A program made the translations under genes and the position numbers. The notes below the pieces were generated by a model. The model worked only from the letters and a program-made list of their open reading frames with translations, ran no database searches and had not been told where the DNA came from. A DNA stretch of 64,000 nucleotides from Desulfuromonadaceae bacterium (GTDB lineage: Bacteria > Desulfobacterota > Desulfuromonadia > Desulfuromonadales > UBA2294): contig JAGXHN010000012.1 of NCBI GenBank assembly GCA_024636225.1, positions 1 through 64,000 of the forward strand. The letters are read 5' to 3'. Below are positions 53,714 through 64,000 of the stretch, piece by piece. The stretch's first letter is position 1, and each line of letters starts with the position of its first letter.

Positions 53714-53748
53714 GGTATCGTGCTGCATGCAGCGCGATACCTTTTTTT
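53714..53748 (+). terminator. pyr operon attenuator
   Basis: GGTATCG (53714-53720) / CGATACC (53735-53741) with an inner GCTGCATGCAGC palindrome, followed by seven T residues (53742-53748). It stands between the PyrR site and pyrR, 33 bp before the start codon, as expected for premature termination when UMP is plentiful. Confidence 0.88.
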
Positions 53749-53780
53749 GTGTCTGATCAACCGGGTCAGGAGGCATTTTT

Positions 53781-54326
53781 ATGGCAAGTGGACAGACAAT
53801 TTTACTCGATTCTGCCGGAGTTAATCGCGCTCTGACCCGGATCGCCCATGAGATTCTGGAACAGAATAAAGGGAGTAAAAATCTCGCCTTGGTCGGGATC
53901 CGATCCGGCGGTGACACTCTCAGTAAAGAATTGGCCAAAATCATCTGCCGGATTGAACAGGTCGATGTTCCCTGCGGTAGTATCGATATCGGCCTTTATC
54001 GTGATGATCTCTCTTCGCGTGGCACCGTAAAAGTTGGCCCGACGGATATCCCTTTCAATCTTGATGGACTATCGATTGTTTTGGTGGATGATGTGTTGTT
54101 CACCGGTCGGACAATTCGGGCGGCGATGGATGCCCTGATGGATCTTGGTCGACCTCGGGCGATTCAATTGGCCGTCCTGATCGATCGAGGCCATCGCGAA
54201 TTGCCGATTCGGGCCGATTTTGTCGGCCGCAATGTCCCGACGGCGAAGGAGGAAAAAGTCGATCTGATTTTTGACGATAACAACTGTGCCGCAGAGGTTC
54301 ATTTGCTGAAGCCGCGAGTTAAATAG
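53781..54326 (+). CDS. pyrR: PyrR bifunctional attenuation regulator / uracil phosphoribosyltransferase
   Basis: 181 residues, GGTCAGGAGG ahead of the ATG. PRPP loop [25 protein letters not shown] and [17 protein letters not shown] with NVPT are PyrR blocks. It binds pyr leader RNA with UMP and has UPRT activity in some species. It heads pyrR-pyrB-pyrC-carA-carB, downstream of its own target hairpin. Confidence 0.95.
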   Translation: MASGQTILLDSAGVNRALTRIAHEILEQNKGSKNLALVGIRSGGDTLSKELAKIICRIEQVDVPCGSIDIGLYRDDLSSRGTVKVGPTDIPFNLDGLSIVLVDDVLFTGRTIRAAMDALMDLGRPRAIQLAVLIDRGHRELPIRADFVGRNVPTAKEEKVDLIFDDNNCAAEVHLLKPRVK

Positions 54327-54337
54327 AGGAGGCTGGT

Positions 54338-55270
54338 ATGGCGTTTGCCCATAAACATATTCTCGGTATAAACGAATTGTCGCGCGAGGATATTATCACA
54401 ATTCTGGATACGGCCGAGAGTTTTAAAGAGATCAACACGCGGGAGATTAAAAAGGTTCCGACCCTGCGTGGAAAAACAATCATCAATCTGTTCTTTGAGT
54501 CGAGCACCCGTACGCGGACATCGTTTGAAATTGCCGGCAAACGACTCTCTGCTGACACGGTCAATATCTCGGCATCTGCCTCATCGGTCACCAAAGGTGA
54601 AACGCTGGAAGATACAGCGCGTAACATTGAAGCGATGCACCCGGATATTATTGTCATGCGTCATTCGGCGTCCGGAGCGCCACACTATCTTGCCGAACGG
54701 CTGAATTGTTCGGTTGTCAATGCCGGTGACGGTGCACATGAGCATCCGAGTCAGGCTCTGCTCGATCTTTTTACCATCCGTCAGCATAAGGGGCGGATTG
54801 AAGGTTTGAAGGTCGCGATTATCGGTGATATCACCCACAGTCGTGTCGTCCGTTCCAATCTGTATGCTCTCAATAAAATGGGGGCTGAGGTTCGTTTGTG
54901 TGGACCGGGGACGATGATCCCACCCGGCATCGAAAAAATGGGGGCCACGGTTTATGCCGATATGAATGAAGCGATCGATGGAGCCGATGTCGTTATGATG
55001 TTGCGGATCCAGATGGAGCGACAGGGAAAATCGTTAATCCCCTCTCTGCGTGAATACGCCAGATTCTACGGTCTGAATACGGTAAATCTCAAATTGGCCA
55101 AACCGGATGCGCTGGTGATGCATCCGGGACCGATCAATCGCGGCGTAGAACTCTCGTCCTACGTTGCCGACGGCCCACAAAACGTCATTCTCAGTCAGGT
55201 TGAAAACGGCGTCGCGGTTCGCATGGCACTGCTCTATCTGATCAGCGGGGTTGAGCATAGTGAAGCATAA
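54338..55270 (+). CDS. pyrB: aspartate carbamoyltransferase catalytic subunit
   Basis: 310 residues. Carbamoyl-phosphate site [13 protein letters not shown], later [12 protein letters not shown] and the aspartate-binding Arg block MLRIQMER, then [10 protein letters not shown]. It joins carbamoyl phosphate and aspartate. It is 11 bp after pyrR; no pyrI regulatory subunit follows, so it is probably controlled by expression rather than by the E. coli-type allostery. Confidence 0.97.
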   Translation: MAFAHKHILGINELSREDIITILDTAESFKEINTREIKKVPTLRGKTIINLFFESSTRTRTSFEIAGKRLSADTVNISASASSVTKGETLEDTARNIEAMHPDIIVMRHSASGAPHYLAERLNCSVVNAGDGAHEHPSQALLDLFTIRQHKGRIEGLKVAIIGDITHSRVVRSNLYALNKMGAEVRLCGPGTMIPPGIEKMGATVYADMNEAIDGADVVMMLRIQMERQGKSLIPSLREYARFYGLNTVNLKLAKPDALVMHPGPINRGVELSSYVADGPQNVILSQVENGVAVRMALLYLISGVEHSEA

Positions 55271-55306
55271 GAAACAACTGAGCTGCTTAGACGAAAGAGG
55301 TTTGAT

Positions 55307-56572
55307 ATGAAACTACTGATTCAAGGCGGACGGGTGATCGATCCGGCAAATAATCTGGATGCAGAGCTCGATATTCTGATCAAAGACGGCAAAATCTCAA
55401 AAATCGGTAAAAATCTCAAGACTGACGGTGTTGAGATTTTTAACGCAACCGGGCGACTGGTCACGCCGGGACTGATCGATATTCATGTTCATTTGCGCGA
55501 TCCCGGCTACGAATACAAAGAAGATATTGTTTCGGGTACCCGCGCGGCGGCGGCGGGCGGTTTTACCTCCGTCGCCTGTATGCCGAATACCAAACCGGCT
55601 CTCGACAATAAGTCCGTCGCCCAATATATTATTGAAAAAGCAGAAAAAGAGGGGTTTGCGCGGGTCTTCCCGGTCGGGAGTATCACCAAAGGACTGGAGG
55701 GTGATTCCCTGAGTGAAATGGGTGACATGAAAGGTGCCGGTTGCGTCGCTTTTTCTGATGATGGTAAGCCGGTGACGAGCGGCGAGTTAATGCGCTGTGC
55801 GCTTGAATACTCCAAACCGTTCAATACGGTCATCATCTCCCACGCTGAAGACCTTGATCTGGTCGGCAAAGGGGTCATGAATGAGGGTTTTGTTGCCACT
55901 GAGCTCGGCCTGAAAGGGATCCCCTGGGTCGCGGAGGATGCCGCGACCGCCCGCGATGTTATGCTATGTGAATTCACCGGAGCGCGTCTGCATATTGCCC
56001 ATGTCTCAACCAAGGGGTCTGTCGAAATCGTCAGGGCTGCGAAAAAACGCGGCGTCAAGGTGACGGCAGAAGCGGCACCGCACCATTTTATTCTGACCGA
56101 TGAGGCGGTCCGCGGCTACAACACAAATGCCAAAATGAACCCGCCGCTCCGTTCGCCAGAAGATGTTGCTGCCGTACGTCAGGGATTGGCCGATGGCACC
56201 CTTGATGCCATTGCGACCGATCACGCACCCCATCATATCGATGAAAAGAATGTTGAGTTTAATATCGCCATGAACGGTGTTGTCGGCCTTGAGACAGCTC
56301 TGGCGCTGACTCTTGAACTGGTTTCCGATAAAGTCATTGACCTGAATCGTGCAATTGAGCTGTTGACCAGTGGTCCTGCTTCGGTCCTGAACCTGCCGGT
56401 CGGTACCTTGACAGTTGGTGCCCCGGCCGATGTTACCATTATTGATCTGGACAAAAAGTGGACGGTCAGCGCCAACGATTTGATCTCAAAAAGCAAGAAC
56501 ACAGCTTTTGATCAACGTAAAATGAAGGGGGCTGCAATCGCAACGATTCTTGGTGGCCGCCTCATTCAATAA
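55307..56572 (+). CDS. pyrC: dihydroorotase (class I)
   Basis: 421 residues. Zinc motif [11 protein letters not shown], Lys-region [31 protein letters not shown] and ATDHAPH supply the metal ligands and catalytic Asp of the class I (long) amidohydrolase dihydroorotases. It closes carbamoyl-aspartate to dihydroorotate. 36 bp after pyrB. Confidence 0.96.
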   Translation: MKLLIQGGRVIDPANNLDAELDILIKDGKISKIGKNLKTDGVEIFNATGRLVTPGLIDIHVHLRDPGYEYKEDIVSGTRAAAAGGFTSVACMPNTKPALDNKSVAQYIIEKAEKEGFARVFPVGSITKGLEGDSLSEMGDMKGAGCVAFSDDGKPVTSGELMRCALEYSKPFNTVIISHAEDLDLVGKGVMNEGFVATELGLKGIPWVAEDAATARDVMLCEFTGARLHIAHVSTKGSVEIVRAAKKRGVKVTAEAAPHHFILTDEAVRGYNTNAKMNPPLRSPEDVAAVRQGLADGTLDAIATDHAPHHIDEKNVEFNIAMNGVVGLETALALTLELVSDKVIDLNRAIELLTSGPASVLNLPVGTLTVGAPADVTIIDLDKKWTVSANDLISKSKNTAFDQRKMKGAAIATILGGRLIQ

Positions 56573-56635
56573 TTAAACAGTCTTCGGGCTGAATGATCCC
56601 CACAGACACTTTAGCGCATTGGAGTTACAAAGATT

Positions 56636-57763
56636 ATGAAGGCAATTCTGGCACTGGCTGATGGGACCCTGTTTTACGGCAAGGCCCTTGGTGCAATCGG
56701 CGAAACGATCGGTGAGGTCGTTTTTAACACCAGTATGACCGGGTATCAGGAAATCCTGACTGACCCATCGTATCATGGTGAAATAGTGACGATGACGTAC
56801 CCCCAGATCGGAAATTACGGGGTGAACAGTGAAGACGCTGAATCGAGCCGACCACACTTGAGCGGATTTGTTGTGAAGGAAGCGTGCAATTTTCCGAGTA
56901 ACTGGCGTTCGGAATTGAGTCTTGATGCCTGGCTGAAAAATCACAATATTGTCGGTATCCAGGGGATCGATACCCGGGCTCTGGTTCGGCACATCCGCGA
57001 CAAAGGGGCCCAGACCGGGATCATCTCTTCGATCGACCTGAACCCGCAGTCGGCTATCGCCAAGGCGAATAAAGCGCCGTCCATTGTCGGCCGCGATCTG
57101 GTTAAAGAGGTAACCTGTAAAGCGGCATATCAATGGAAAGAGGGGGGGTGGGGTCTGGAAACGGGCTTCAGAACCGTTACAGATAAACCGCTTTACAAGG
57201 TGGTCGCTTACGACTTTGGGATTAAACAGAATATTCTTCGTAATATGGTCGATCGTCGTTGCGAGGTCACTGTCGTTCCGGCAAACAGTTCAGCCGAAGA
57301 AGTCCTGGCGATGCAGCCGGATGGTGTTTTCTTAAGTAATGGCCCCGGCGACCCGGAGCCGATCGCTTATGCACAGGAGAACATCCGCCAACTGCTCGGC
57401 AAGGTTCCACTCTTCGGGATCTGTCTCGGTCACCAACTTCTGGCGATTGCTCTTGGTGCCAAAACCTATAAGCTCAAATTTGGGCATCGGGGCGGGAATC
57501 AGCCTGTACGACACGGTGACGGATCAAACGTTGAGATCACGGCACAAAATCACGGGTTTGCAGTCGACGCCAAGACCCTCCCTGCCGATGTTGCGGTAAC
57601 ACATATCAACCTGAACGACAACACGGTTGAAGGGATTCGCCATAAATCTCTGCCGGCATTTTCGGTTCAGTATCACCCCGAAGCCTCTCCCGGACCACAC
57701 GATGCCCAGTATCTTTTTGATGACTTTATCGAGATGATGAAGAAACATAAAATGACTAAATAA
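56636..57763 (+). CDS. carA: carbamoyl-phosphate synthase small subunit
   Basis: 375 residues. The N-terminal CarA domain starts [19 protein letters not shown]; the C-terminal glutamine amidotransferase has [10 protein letters not shown], nucleophile Cys in [10 protein letters not shown] and the His/Glu pair in [12 protein letters not shown]. Supplies ammonia to CarB through a tunnel. Rather larger gaps (63 and 62 bp) surround it, but all genes share the strand. Confidence 0.97.
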   Translation: MKAILALADGTLFYGKALGAIGETIGEVVFNTSMTGYQEILTDPSYHGEIVTMTYPQIGNYGVNSEDAESSRPHLSGFVVKEACNFPSNWRSELSLDAWLKNHNIVGIQGIDTRALVRHIRDKGAQTGIISSIDLNPQSAIAKANKAPSIVGRDLVKEVTCKAAYQWKEGGWGLETGFRTVTDKPLYKVVAYDFGIKQNILRNMVDRRCEVTVVPANSSAEEVLAMQPDGVFLSNGPGDPEPIAYAQENIRQLLGKVPLFGICLGHQLLAIALGAKTYKLKFGHRGGNQPVRHGDGSNVEITAQNHGFAVDAKTLPADVAVTHINLNDNTVEGIRHKSLPAFSVQYHPEASPGPHDAQYLFDDFIEMMKKHKMTK

Positions 57764-57825
57764 CAGTTAGTTATATATAAATACTTAAAGAATAGACTCC
57801 CATATTGCAATAAAAGAAGGACATT

Positions 57826-61080
<3,255 letters not shown>

Positions 61081-61105
61081 ATTTATTGCAACAGGAACGA
61101 TACTG

Positions 61106-61136
61106 CCGGGCGGGGTTTACCTCGTCCGGTCATTTT
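61106..61136 (+). terminator. weak hairpin between carB and greA
   Basis: CCGGGCG (61106-61112) / CGTCCGG (61123-61129), one G-U, followed by TCATTTTATT. Too weak a T run to be sure; may only attenuate read-through into greA. Confidence 0.4.
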
Positions 61137-61154
61137 ATTATCAAAGGAACAGAT

Positions 61155-61631
61155 ATGTCTGAACGTGTACCAATGACCCCCGCCAGCCACCAAAGTCTTC
61201 AGGAAGAGCTGAAACGTCTGGTTCGTGTAGAGCGACCAAAAGTCGTTAATGAGATAGCATTGGCTCGCGATCATGGGGATCTGTCTGAAAATGCTGAATA
61301 CGATGCAGCCAAAGAAAAACAGGGGATGATAGAAGGGCGTATTCAAGAATTAAACAGCAAAATCGCCCGTGCGCAGGTCATTGACCCGACACAGCTTAAT
61401 GCTGAAAATATCGTTTTTGGCGCAACCGTTACCATGCTCGATGTCGATACGGAAAAAGAAGTGACCTACCAGATTGTCGGCGAAGAAGAGGCGAGCATAA
61501 AAGAGGGGAAAATTTCAATAACATCTCCGGTCGGGAAAGCTTTAATTGGTCATCATATTGATGACGAAGTCCACATCAGGGTCCCTTCCGGGGTTAAAGT
61601 GTACGAAATTATCGATATTGCTTACAGGTGA
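61155..61631 (+). CDS. greA: transcription elongation factor GreA
   Basis: 158 residues from ATG 61155 with AAAGGAAC upstream, the usual GreA length. The N-terminal coiled coil carries DHGDLSENAEYDAAKEKQG, whose acidic tip enters the polymerase secondary channel to trigger RNA cleavage; the C-terminal FKBP-like domain ends SPVGKALIGHHIDDEVHIRV, read in shorter pieces. Rescues backtracked RNA polymerase. Confidence 0.96.
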   Translation: MSERVPMTPASHQSLQEELKRLVRVERPKVVNEIALARDHGDLSENAEYDAAKEKQGMIEGRIQELNSKIARAQVIDPTQLNAENIVFGATVTMLDVDTEKEVTYQIVGEEEASIKEGKISITSPVGKALIGHHIDDEVHIRVPSGVKVYEIIDIAYR

Positions 61632-61635
61632 GACG

Positions 61636-61845
61636 ATGAAAACAAAAAAAGTAACAGCCGATATGACCTTCGGGCAGGTTTTAAAAATGAGCCCGGAAGT
61701 CGGCAAAATGCTCAAGAATAAATTCAATCTGGCCTGTATGGGGTGCGGTGGTGTCGATAATGAAACCCTGACGCTCGGTGCCAGAGCTCATGGTCTTGAT
61801 GTTAACGATATTATCCGTGAACTCAACCTTATTCTCGATAAGTAA
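61636..61845 (+). CDS. DUF1858 domain protein, second copy
   Basis: 69 residues, 4 bp after greA. ADMTFGQVLKMSPEVGKML and NLACMGCGGVDNETLTLGA show the DUF1858 helix and C-x2-C motif. Paralogue of 45726-45920, about 30% similar by eye. Small soluble helical protein, possibly redox- or metal-responsive; function unknown. Confidence 0.85.
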   Translation: MKTKKVTADMTFGQVLKMSPEVGKMLKNKFNLACMGCGGVDNETLTLGARAHGLDVNDIIRELNLILDK

Positions 61846-61863
61846 ATAACGATTGGAACGGGC

Positions 61864-64000
61864 ATGTCAAAAACAGCCCCGAGCTCAGTTCTTCAGCAGT
61901 CGGTCTCTCTGTTGCAAGGAGTCGGCCCGGCAGTACAGAGCAAGCTGCAGAAGCTGGGGATCGAGTCGATTGAAGATGTTCTGTTTCAGCTGCCAGCGCG
62001 TTACGAAGATCGCCGTGTCGTCAAAAAAATTGCAGAACTAAGAGGAGGGGAGCGGGAGATTTTTAGCGGCGAGATACTCGCTGCTGGTGAAGCGACGACC
62101 CGCAGCAGTCGACGAAAGCTTTTTGAAGTCATCGTCAGTGATGGCAGCGGCCAGATCCTCCTTAAATGGTTTCAGTATAAAACCGTCTGGATGAAAAAAC
62201 GCTTTGCGGTTGGCCGTAAAGCGTTTTTTATTGCCGAAGTCAAACGGTTTGGATCGCAACGAGAATCTCACCATCCAGAAGTAGAATTTATCAAAGAAAG
62301 CAGTACTATAGAAGGTGCTTGTTTAGAAAATACTTTAAGCATAGGGACAATTCTGCCAATCTATCCTTTAACCGAGGGTCTGCACCAGAAAACAGCTCAA
62401 AAAATATGGCGCGACGCCGTCAGCCGTTTTGCAGATGACTTACAGACCCATATCCCCGAAGAGATCCGGAACAAAAGAGGTTTGATGACCACGGCCGCGG
62501 CGGTACAGACTGTCCACAATCCGGCTGCCGATAGTCGTATTGATCTTCTCGAAGCCGGCCGAAACCCGGCTCGATTGGCGTTGGTTTATGATGAGTTTTT
62601 CTTTCTCGCTCTCGGCATGGCGATGAAAAGACGCGGCATGGTGATTGCGCCAGGAATTCCGTTTAAACTCGACCATCAATTCACAAAACCACTCGCTGCC
62701 TTGCTCCCTTACAAACTGACCAATGCACAGCGCCGTGTTCTCGGTGAGATCAAGCGAGATGTCATGTCGCCGCATCCGATGAATCGCCTGATCCAGGGAG
62801 ACGTCGGGAGTGGAAAAACGATTGTTGCCCTGATGGCGGCTTTAATTGCAATCGAAAACTGTTGTCAGGTCGCGATTGTCGCTCCGACAGAGATTCTGGC
62901 CGAACAGCATTTTGCCGAGTTCAACTTTTATCTTGGCCAGTTGGGGCTCAAGGCGATTCTCTTGTCAGGATCGTTGCCTCCGGTAGAGAAGAAAACCGTT
63001 TATGAACGGATAGCTTCCGGTGAAATTGATTTAGTTGTCGGCACGCATGCCGTGCTGCAGCAGGGTGTTATCTTTCACCGTTTGGGACTAGGCATCGTCG
63101 ACGAACAGCATCGATTCGGCGTCAAACAGAGAGCCGTTTTAAAGCAAAAAGGTGAAAATCCTCATCTTTTAGTCATGACGGCGACGCCGATTCCGCGTAC
63201 GCTCGCTTTAACCCTGTATGGTGATCTCTCCCTGTCGGTGATTGATGAACTGCCACCAGGGCGGCAGACCGTTCAGACCACAGCAGTGATGGAGAATCGT
63301 CGCGCCGATGTCTACAGTGCGGTTCGGCATGAATTGATGGCAGGGAGGCAAGCCTATATCGTCTATCCACTTGTTGATGAATCTGAAAAGAGTGATCTTC
63401 AGGCCGCAACTGTTGGCGCACAGCAGCTGAAAACTGAATTTCCAGGTTACCGTGTCGGTCTGTTGCATGGTCGCATGTCGGCTGAACAAAAAGATGCCGA
63501 GATGAAGGCGTTCAAAGCCGGACTGATACAGGTTCTTGTTTCAACGACCGTCATTGAGGTCGGCATCGATGTCCCGAATGCAACACTCATAGTTATTGAA
63601 CATGCCGAACGTTTTGGGCTCGCTCAATTGCACCAATTAAGAGGGCGGGTTGGACGCGGGGAGGGGAAGAGCCGCTGTTTTTTAATCCGCTCGAAGCAGA
63701 TTAGCGACGATGGCCTGAAACGTCTGCAAGTGATGACCGAAACCAACGATGGTTTCCGGATCGCCGAAGCGGATCTTGAAATTCGCGGTCCTGGTGATTT
63801 TATCGGCACACGTCAAGCCGGATTACCAGAGTTTCGCGTAGCGAATCTGCTGCGAGACGCCAGAATTCTCGATGATGCCCATGAAGATGCTTTTGAATTG
63901 GCCAACAGTCCCGGATTTTTGACCGCGCCCGAGTATGAGGATGTGCGTCAAGAGCTAAAACGACGCTGGGGTGGTCGACTCGAACTGGTGAACAGTGGTT
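61864..64000 (+). CDS. recG: ATP-dependent DNA helicase RecG, 3' partial
   Basis: Open from ATG 61864 to the window end, 712 residues visible. The N-terminal wedge domain starts LLQGVGPAVQSKLQKLGIES and continues FQLPARYEDRR; helicase motifs are RLIQGDVGSGKT (I), VDEQHRFG (II, DExH), MTATPIPRTLAL (III), VSTTVIEVGIDVPNA (V) and QLHQLRGRVGRG (VI); the TRG-like end begins RIAEADLEIRGPGDFIGTRQ. RecG remodels stalled forks and branched DNA. The stop lies outside, but little can be missing since E. coli RecG is 693 residues. Confidence 0.97.
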   Translation, partial: MSKTAPSSVLQQSVSLLQGVGPAVQSKLQKLGIESIEDVLFQLPARYEDRRVVKKIAELRGGEREIFSGEILAAGEATTRSSRRKLFEVIVSDGSGQILLKWFQYKTVWMKKRFAVGRKAFFIAEVKRFGSQRESHHPEVEFIKESSTIEGACLENTLSIGTILPIYPLTEGLHQKTAQKIWRDAVSRFADDLQTHIPEEIRNKRGLMTTAAAVQTVHNPAADSRIDLLEAGRNPARLALVYDEFFFLALGMAMKRRGMVIAPGIPFKLDHQFTKPLAALLPYKLTNAQRRVLGEIKRDVMSPHPMNRLIQGDVGSGKTIVALMAALIAIENCCQVAIVAPTEILAEQHFAEFNFYLGQLGLKAILLSGSLPPVEKKTVYERIASGEIDLVVGTHAVLQQGVIFHRLGLGIVDEQHRFGVKQRAVLKQKGENPHLLVMTATPIPRTLALTLYGDLSLSVIDELPPGRQTVQTTAVMENRRADVYSAVRHELMAGRQAYIVYPLVDESEKSDLQAATVGAQQLKTEFPGYRVGLLHGRMSAEQKDAEMKAFKAGLIQVLVSTTVIEVGIDVPNATLIVIEHAERFGLAQLHQLRGRVGRGEGKSRCFLIRSKQISDDGLKRLQVMTETNDGFRIAEADLEIRGPGDFIGTRQAGLPEFRVANLLRDARILDDAHEDAFELANSPGFLTAPEYEDVRQELKRRWGGRLELVNSG

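Overview
The window reads as ordinary chromosome of a Gram-negative anaerobe-type bacterium. The most likely source is a Desulfuromonas/Pelobacter/Geobacter-like deltaproteobacterium (Desulfuromonadales). This is inferred from the mix of genes: DUF1302/DUF1329/RND envelope genes, an MCE lipid transporter with GEG-LG repeats, NfeD plus slipin, multi-PAS signalling proteins, DUF1858 proteins, PyrR-type pyr attenuation and CCA-encoding tRNA genes. It is not shown by any marker gene. No insertion sequence, prophage, CRISPR array or integrase was seen, and coding density is high on both strands.

Layout. 1-9.5 kb: an envelope cluster with a VolA-like lipase (5' end outside the window), a DUF1302 outer-membrane protein, a DUF1329 protein, a YCF48-type beta-propeller, an RND/MMPL transporter and a lipoprotein. 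9.6-13.1 kb: small housekeeping or unknown genes (CaxA-type antiporter, DUF423, phosphoesterase, SseB-like, YaeQ). 13.3-20.3 kb, minus strand: RRM and YkgJ-like proteins, then a multi-PAS histidine kinase, a stand-alone receiver and a REC-PAS-GAF-PAS-GGDEF-EAL protein. 20.5-25.5 kb: methyltransferase-like, YaiI, unknown membrane protein, slipin/NfeD, hemolysin III. 25.5-25.95 kb: a gene-free stretch holding a candidate structured small RNA on the minus strand with its own strong promoter, about the size of 6S RNA. 25.9-31.2 kb: LysE-type exporter, YbeL-like zinc ribbon protein, EttA, and a nadB - chorismate mutase - stand-alone DAHP-synthase regulatory-domain operon.

31.3-34.9 kb: tRNA-Cys, TauE, MEMO-family protein, gltX followed by tRNA-Gln(CUG) and tRNA-Glu(UUC). 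35-40.3 kb: a six-gene same-strand run of a TPR-like protein, a 46-residue membrane protein, a repetitive exported protein with about fifteen W/F-P-F/L-F/Y motifs, and an MlaE/MlaF/MlaD-type lipid transporter. This is the least explained and most interesting locus. 40.5-50.8 kb: AEC transporter, aminotransferase, CCA-adding enzyme with a tRNA-Gly promoter in its 3' end, yacG-queD-queE, rsmD-coaD-DUF1858, dGTPase-like, yhbY, three small enzymes and a cold shock gene with a long leader. 51-53.6 kb: lepA-lepB. 53.6-61.1 kb: pyrR-pyrB-pyrC-carA-carB behind a promoter, a PyrR-binding hairpin and an attenuator. 61.1-64 kb: greA, a second DUF1858 protein and recG (3' end outside the window).

Working together: the pyr operon makes carbamoyl phosphate and takes it to dihydroorotate. 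QueD/QueE are two steps of 7-deazaguanine synthesis. lepA/lepB, ettA, rsmD, yhbY, gltX and the tRNAs serve translation and secretion. The RND and MCE clusters both look devoted to moving hydrophobic molecules across the envelope.
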